Shown here: piece by piece, positions 6,726-8,553 of the stretch
How the letters are laid out: each line of letters starts with the position of its first letter
Position numbering within the stretch: position 1 is the stretch's first letter
NCBI GenBank assembly: GCA_045125095.1
Contig: JBGVMW010000239.1
Coordinates: 1-8,553, forward strand
Direction: 5' to 3'
Length of the DNA stretch: 8,553 nt
Source of the DNA: JBGVMW01 sp045125095
GTDB taxonomy: Bacteria > Bacillota > Clostridia > Lachnospirales > Lachnospiraceae
Position numbers and translations under genes: made by a program
The notes under the pieces: generated by a model
The model's database searches: none
The model's input: only the letters and a program-made list of their open reading frames with translations
Told to the model about the DNA's origin: nothing

Positions 6726-6765
6726 GGGAAGTCCACAGCTTATTCAGCCAGGACTTCCCATTTTT
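6726..6765 (+). terminator. Intrinsic terminator for the rightward genes
   Basis: GGGAAGTCC (6726-6734) and GGACTTCCC (6751-6759) form a perfect 9-bp stem, followed at once by ATTTTT (6760-6765). Within the 16-nt loop GCT (6738-6740) can also pair with AGC (6746-6748). It lies 54 bp after the degV stop and overlaps the last codons of the convergent ABC-F gene. On the - strand the stem is followed by GTGTAACG, with no T-run, so it should act mainly in the + direction. Confidence 0.8.
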
Positions 6766-8553
6766 CATAGGCTTCTTCTAATTTTGCCACAAGTTCATTT
6801 TTTTCATTGGAGACTTCTAAACATTTCTGCACGTTGGAGAAGACCTCCTCGGTTGTCATTAACTCGTCCAGTTGGGCAATTTTACCTTCTAATTCGGCAA
6901 TTTGTTCTTCTAAACGTTTCAGTTCATTTTCTTTTTTTCGCTTATTCGCCTGTTCTTCTTTTTGCTTTTTCCAATCTAATTTTCCATCACTGTTAGAGGC
7001 GGTGGCGGTGGATGTGGTAGCGACAACAGATTCGGTTGGCGAGAGAATGTCCTTTTTCTCAAGGAAATAATCGTAGTTACCAACATAGTTTACAATCTGA
7101 TTCTGTGTTAAATGCAGAATACGGGTTGCTGTCTTGTTGATAAAATAACGGTCATGGGAAACATAGAGAACTGTACCAGTGTAACTGTTCAAGGCGTTCT
7201 CTAATATTTCCTTGGAAGTAATGTCTAAATGGTTAGTCGGCTCATCCAGAATCAGAAAATTTGCTTCGGATAACATAAGTTTGGCAAGAGAAACACGACC
7301 ACGCTCTCCACCACTTAAATCACTGATTTTCTTGAATACATCATCACCTGTGAATAAGAAGGCAGCTAACACATTGCGAATCTGGGTGTTGTTCATGTTG
7401 GGATAAGTGTCAGAGATTTCTTCAAAAATAGTCTTGTCCATGTGTAGTACATGATGTTCCTGATCGTAGTAGCCAATATGTACATTTGCACCAGGTTTCA
7501 CCTCGCCACTGTCAGCACCAATTAATCCATTGATAATTTTCAAAATCGTAGTTTTACCTGTTCCATTGTTACCAATGAGAGCAATGCGCTCGCCACGTTT
7601 GATATCAAAATCAATGTTTTTAAAAAGGCAGGTGCCGTCAAAGCTTTTTGTAAGACCAGAGACAGACAACACGTCAGTTCCACTTAAGATATTAGGTTCT
7701 AAGGTGAGCTTCATCTGGGTATCTTGTGTCACCGGCTTTTCGATTTGCTCCATCTTATTCAACATTTTTTCGCGGCTTTCTGCACGCTTGATGGATTTTT
7801 CACGGTTAAAGGATTTTAATTTCGCAATGACTTCTTCCTGATGCTTGATTTCCCTCTGCTGGTTTAGATACGCATGAAGTCTGGCTTCTCTTAAAGCCTC
7901 TTTTTTCTGTGCGTAATCTGTATAATTGCCGCTAAATACAGTTAAAATACCTTGATCAAGTTCCACGATCTTAGTGACAACCTTATCTAAAAAGTAACGG
8001 TCATGGGCAACGATAATAACGGCTCCTTTGTAATTTAGAAGAAATCCTTCTAACCAGGCAATCGAATCCATATCCAAATGGTTGGTAGGCTCATCGAAAA
8101 TCAAGCAGTTAGCCGCAAGAATCATCATCATGGACAACTGGCAGCGAACCTTCTCACCACCGGACAGCACCCGCAGACGCTTCATGCCGTCATCGCCGGC
8201 GAACAGCATACGTCCCAGGAAGCCGCGGACATAGGTGGCGTCCTTGATAACGGAATACTGGGTCAGCCAGTCGGTAATGGTCAGATCGCTGTCAAAAATA
8301 GCGGTATTATCCTTTGCGAAATATGCCTGAGAGGTGGTCACGCCCCACTTATAGGAACCTTCGTCGGGTTCCATCTCTCCGGCCAGAATCTGGAACAGGG
8401 TGGTCTTTGCCAGCTCGTTGGAACCAACAAACGCAACCTTGTCATTATGTCCGATAATAAAGGAAACATCGTCCAGAACCTTCACGCCGTCGATGGTCTT
8501 TGACATATGCTCAACAGTCAGTACCTCATTGCCAATCTCGCGCTCGGGGCGGA
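6740..8553 (-). CDS. ABC-F family ATPase, 5' partial and apparently chimeric
   Basis: The frame is open to the right edge: 15 further codons precede the first Met (at 8506), so the true start is outside. Numbering from that Met, residues 1-135 are the front of an ATPase domain with a degenerate Walker A (G28...A33-K34-T35) and LSGGE at 114-118; DEPTNHLD is at 138-145 and the H-loop AHDRYF at 167-172. A charged helical linker follows (about 197-258), then a second, canonical ATPase domain: GNNGTGKTT at 312-320, LSGGE at 397-401, DEPTNHLD at 421-428 and SHDRYF at 450-455. A C-terminal coiled coil spans about 511-585. ABC-F proteins are soluble, lack membrane domains and act on the ribosome as translation factors or antibiotic-protection factors. 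From DEPTNHLD on, it reads as a YdiF-type protein; before that it resembles the second domain of YkpA. The part below about 8100 is reliable as a YdiF-type gene; the upstream part may not belong to it. Confidence 0.85.
   Translation of the reverse strand, partial: RPEREIGNEVLTVEHMSKTIDGVKVLDDVSFIIGHNDKVAFVGSNELAKTTLFQILAGEMEPDEGSYKWGVTTSQAYFAKDNTAIFDSDLTITDWLTQYSVIKDATYVRGFLGRMLFAGDDGMKRLRVLSGGEKVRCQLSMMMILAANCLIFDEPTNHLDMDSIAWLEGFLLNYKGAVIIVAHDRYFLDKVVTKIVELDQGILTVFSGNYTDYAQKKEALREARLHAYLNQQREIKHQEEVIAKLKSFNREKSIKRAESREKMLNKMEQIEKPVTQDTQMKLTLEPNILSGTDVLSVSGLTKSFDGTCLFKNIDFDIKRGERIALIGNNGTGKTTILKIINGLIGADSGEVKPGANVHIGYYDQEHHVLHMDKTIFEEISDTYPNMNNTQIRNVLAAFLFTGDDVFKKISDLSGGERGRVSLAKLMLSEANFLILDEPTNHLDITSKEILENALNSYTGTVLYVSHDRYFINKTATRILHLTQNQIVNYVGNYDYFLEKKDILSPTESVVATTSTATASNSDGKLDWKKQKEEQANKRKKENELKRLEEQIAELEGKIAQLDELMTTEEVFSNVQKCLEVSNEKNELVAKLEEAYEKWEVLAE
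8060..8100 (-). other. Probable chimeric junction in the ABC-F frame
   Basis: This interval encodes IFDEPTNHLDMDSI plus flanking residues, a motif nearly identical in all ABC-F domains. Downstream (below 8060) the protein continues as WLEGFLLNYKGAVIIVAHD, typical of the first domain of YdiF-type proteins. Upstream the protein reads YKWGVTTSQAYF and YVRGFLGRMLF, typical of the second domain of YkpA-type proteins. Shared sequence of this kind is where assemblies mis-join or recombination occurs. Confidence 0.7.
8101..8553. other. GC-rich end segment, probably foreign to the rest of the window
   Basis: Hand counts give about 53% G+C for 8161-8553 (about 65% in 8161-8220) and 50% for 8101-8160, against 33%, 37% and 42% in the three 60-base rows from 7921 to 8100. 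Codons here are rich in third-position G/C, unlike every other gene in the window. Confidence 0.75.

Noticed and set aside
8078..8503. Long + strand open frame opposite the ABC-F gene
   Set aside because: It is antisense to conserved ABC-F motifs and has no recognisable domain; the long frame is a by-product of GC-rich codons on the other strand.
8470..8506. Met at 8506 as the true start of the ABC-F protein
   Set aside because: The frame continues upstream to the window edge with family-like residues (REIGNEVLTVEH), so the gene is cut by the edge rather than starting there.

Overview
This window looks like a contig from a low-GC Firmicute, most likely a gut Lachnospiraceae-type clostridium. 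The reasons are A/T-rich codon use, purine-rich AGGAG-type ribosome binding sites, and the style of the Sel1-repeat, DegV, Cof-type HAD and ABC-F proteins. The taxonomic placement is inferred from protein style only. No rRNA, tRNA, CRISPR array, transposase or phage gene was seen.

Layout. Bases 1-152 hold a highly structured non-coding element: terminal inverted repeats, two perfect internal hairpins and a flanking 10-bp direct repeat. Five + strand genes follow with gaps of 34-80 bp and no convincing terminator between them, so they could be one transcription unit: a Sel1/TPR-repeat protein (180-1403); a membrane-anchored protein with a zinc ribbon inside and leucine-rich repeats probably outside (1440-3368); a fusion of an HD-domain nucleotidase and a Maf nucleotide pyrophosphatase (3403-4542); a Cof-type HAD phosphatase (4623-5420); and a small, very acidic unknown protein (5471-5731). 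A DegV-family (fatty-acid-binding) gene (5794-6672) has its own good promoter and probably starts at TTG. An intrinsic terminator for this rightward block lies inside the last codons of a convergent ABC-F ATPase gene on the - strand (6740 to beyond 8553).

How the genes work together. The first two genes encode repeat scaffolds, probably for protein-protein interaction, and form a tight pair. The middle genes form a nucleotide and phosphate housekeeping group. The HD-Maf fusion is the most interesting real gene: Maf enzymes cut (d)NTPs to (d)NMPs, and YfbR-type HD enzymes dephosphorylate dNMPs, so the two halves could act in series.

Main caution. The ABC-F reading frame at the right end appears chimeric. 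Its first ~135 visible residues look like the second ATPase domain of a YkpA-type ABC-F protein at about 53% GC. The remainder looks like a YdiF-type ABC-F protein at normal local GC. The switch falls in or next to the conserved DEPTNHLD motif. A mis-join of two genomes during assembly is the simplest explanation; recombination between paralogues is the alternative. The left edge ends in a probable repeat, so both ends of the window look like assembly break points.
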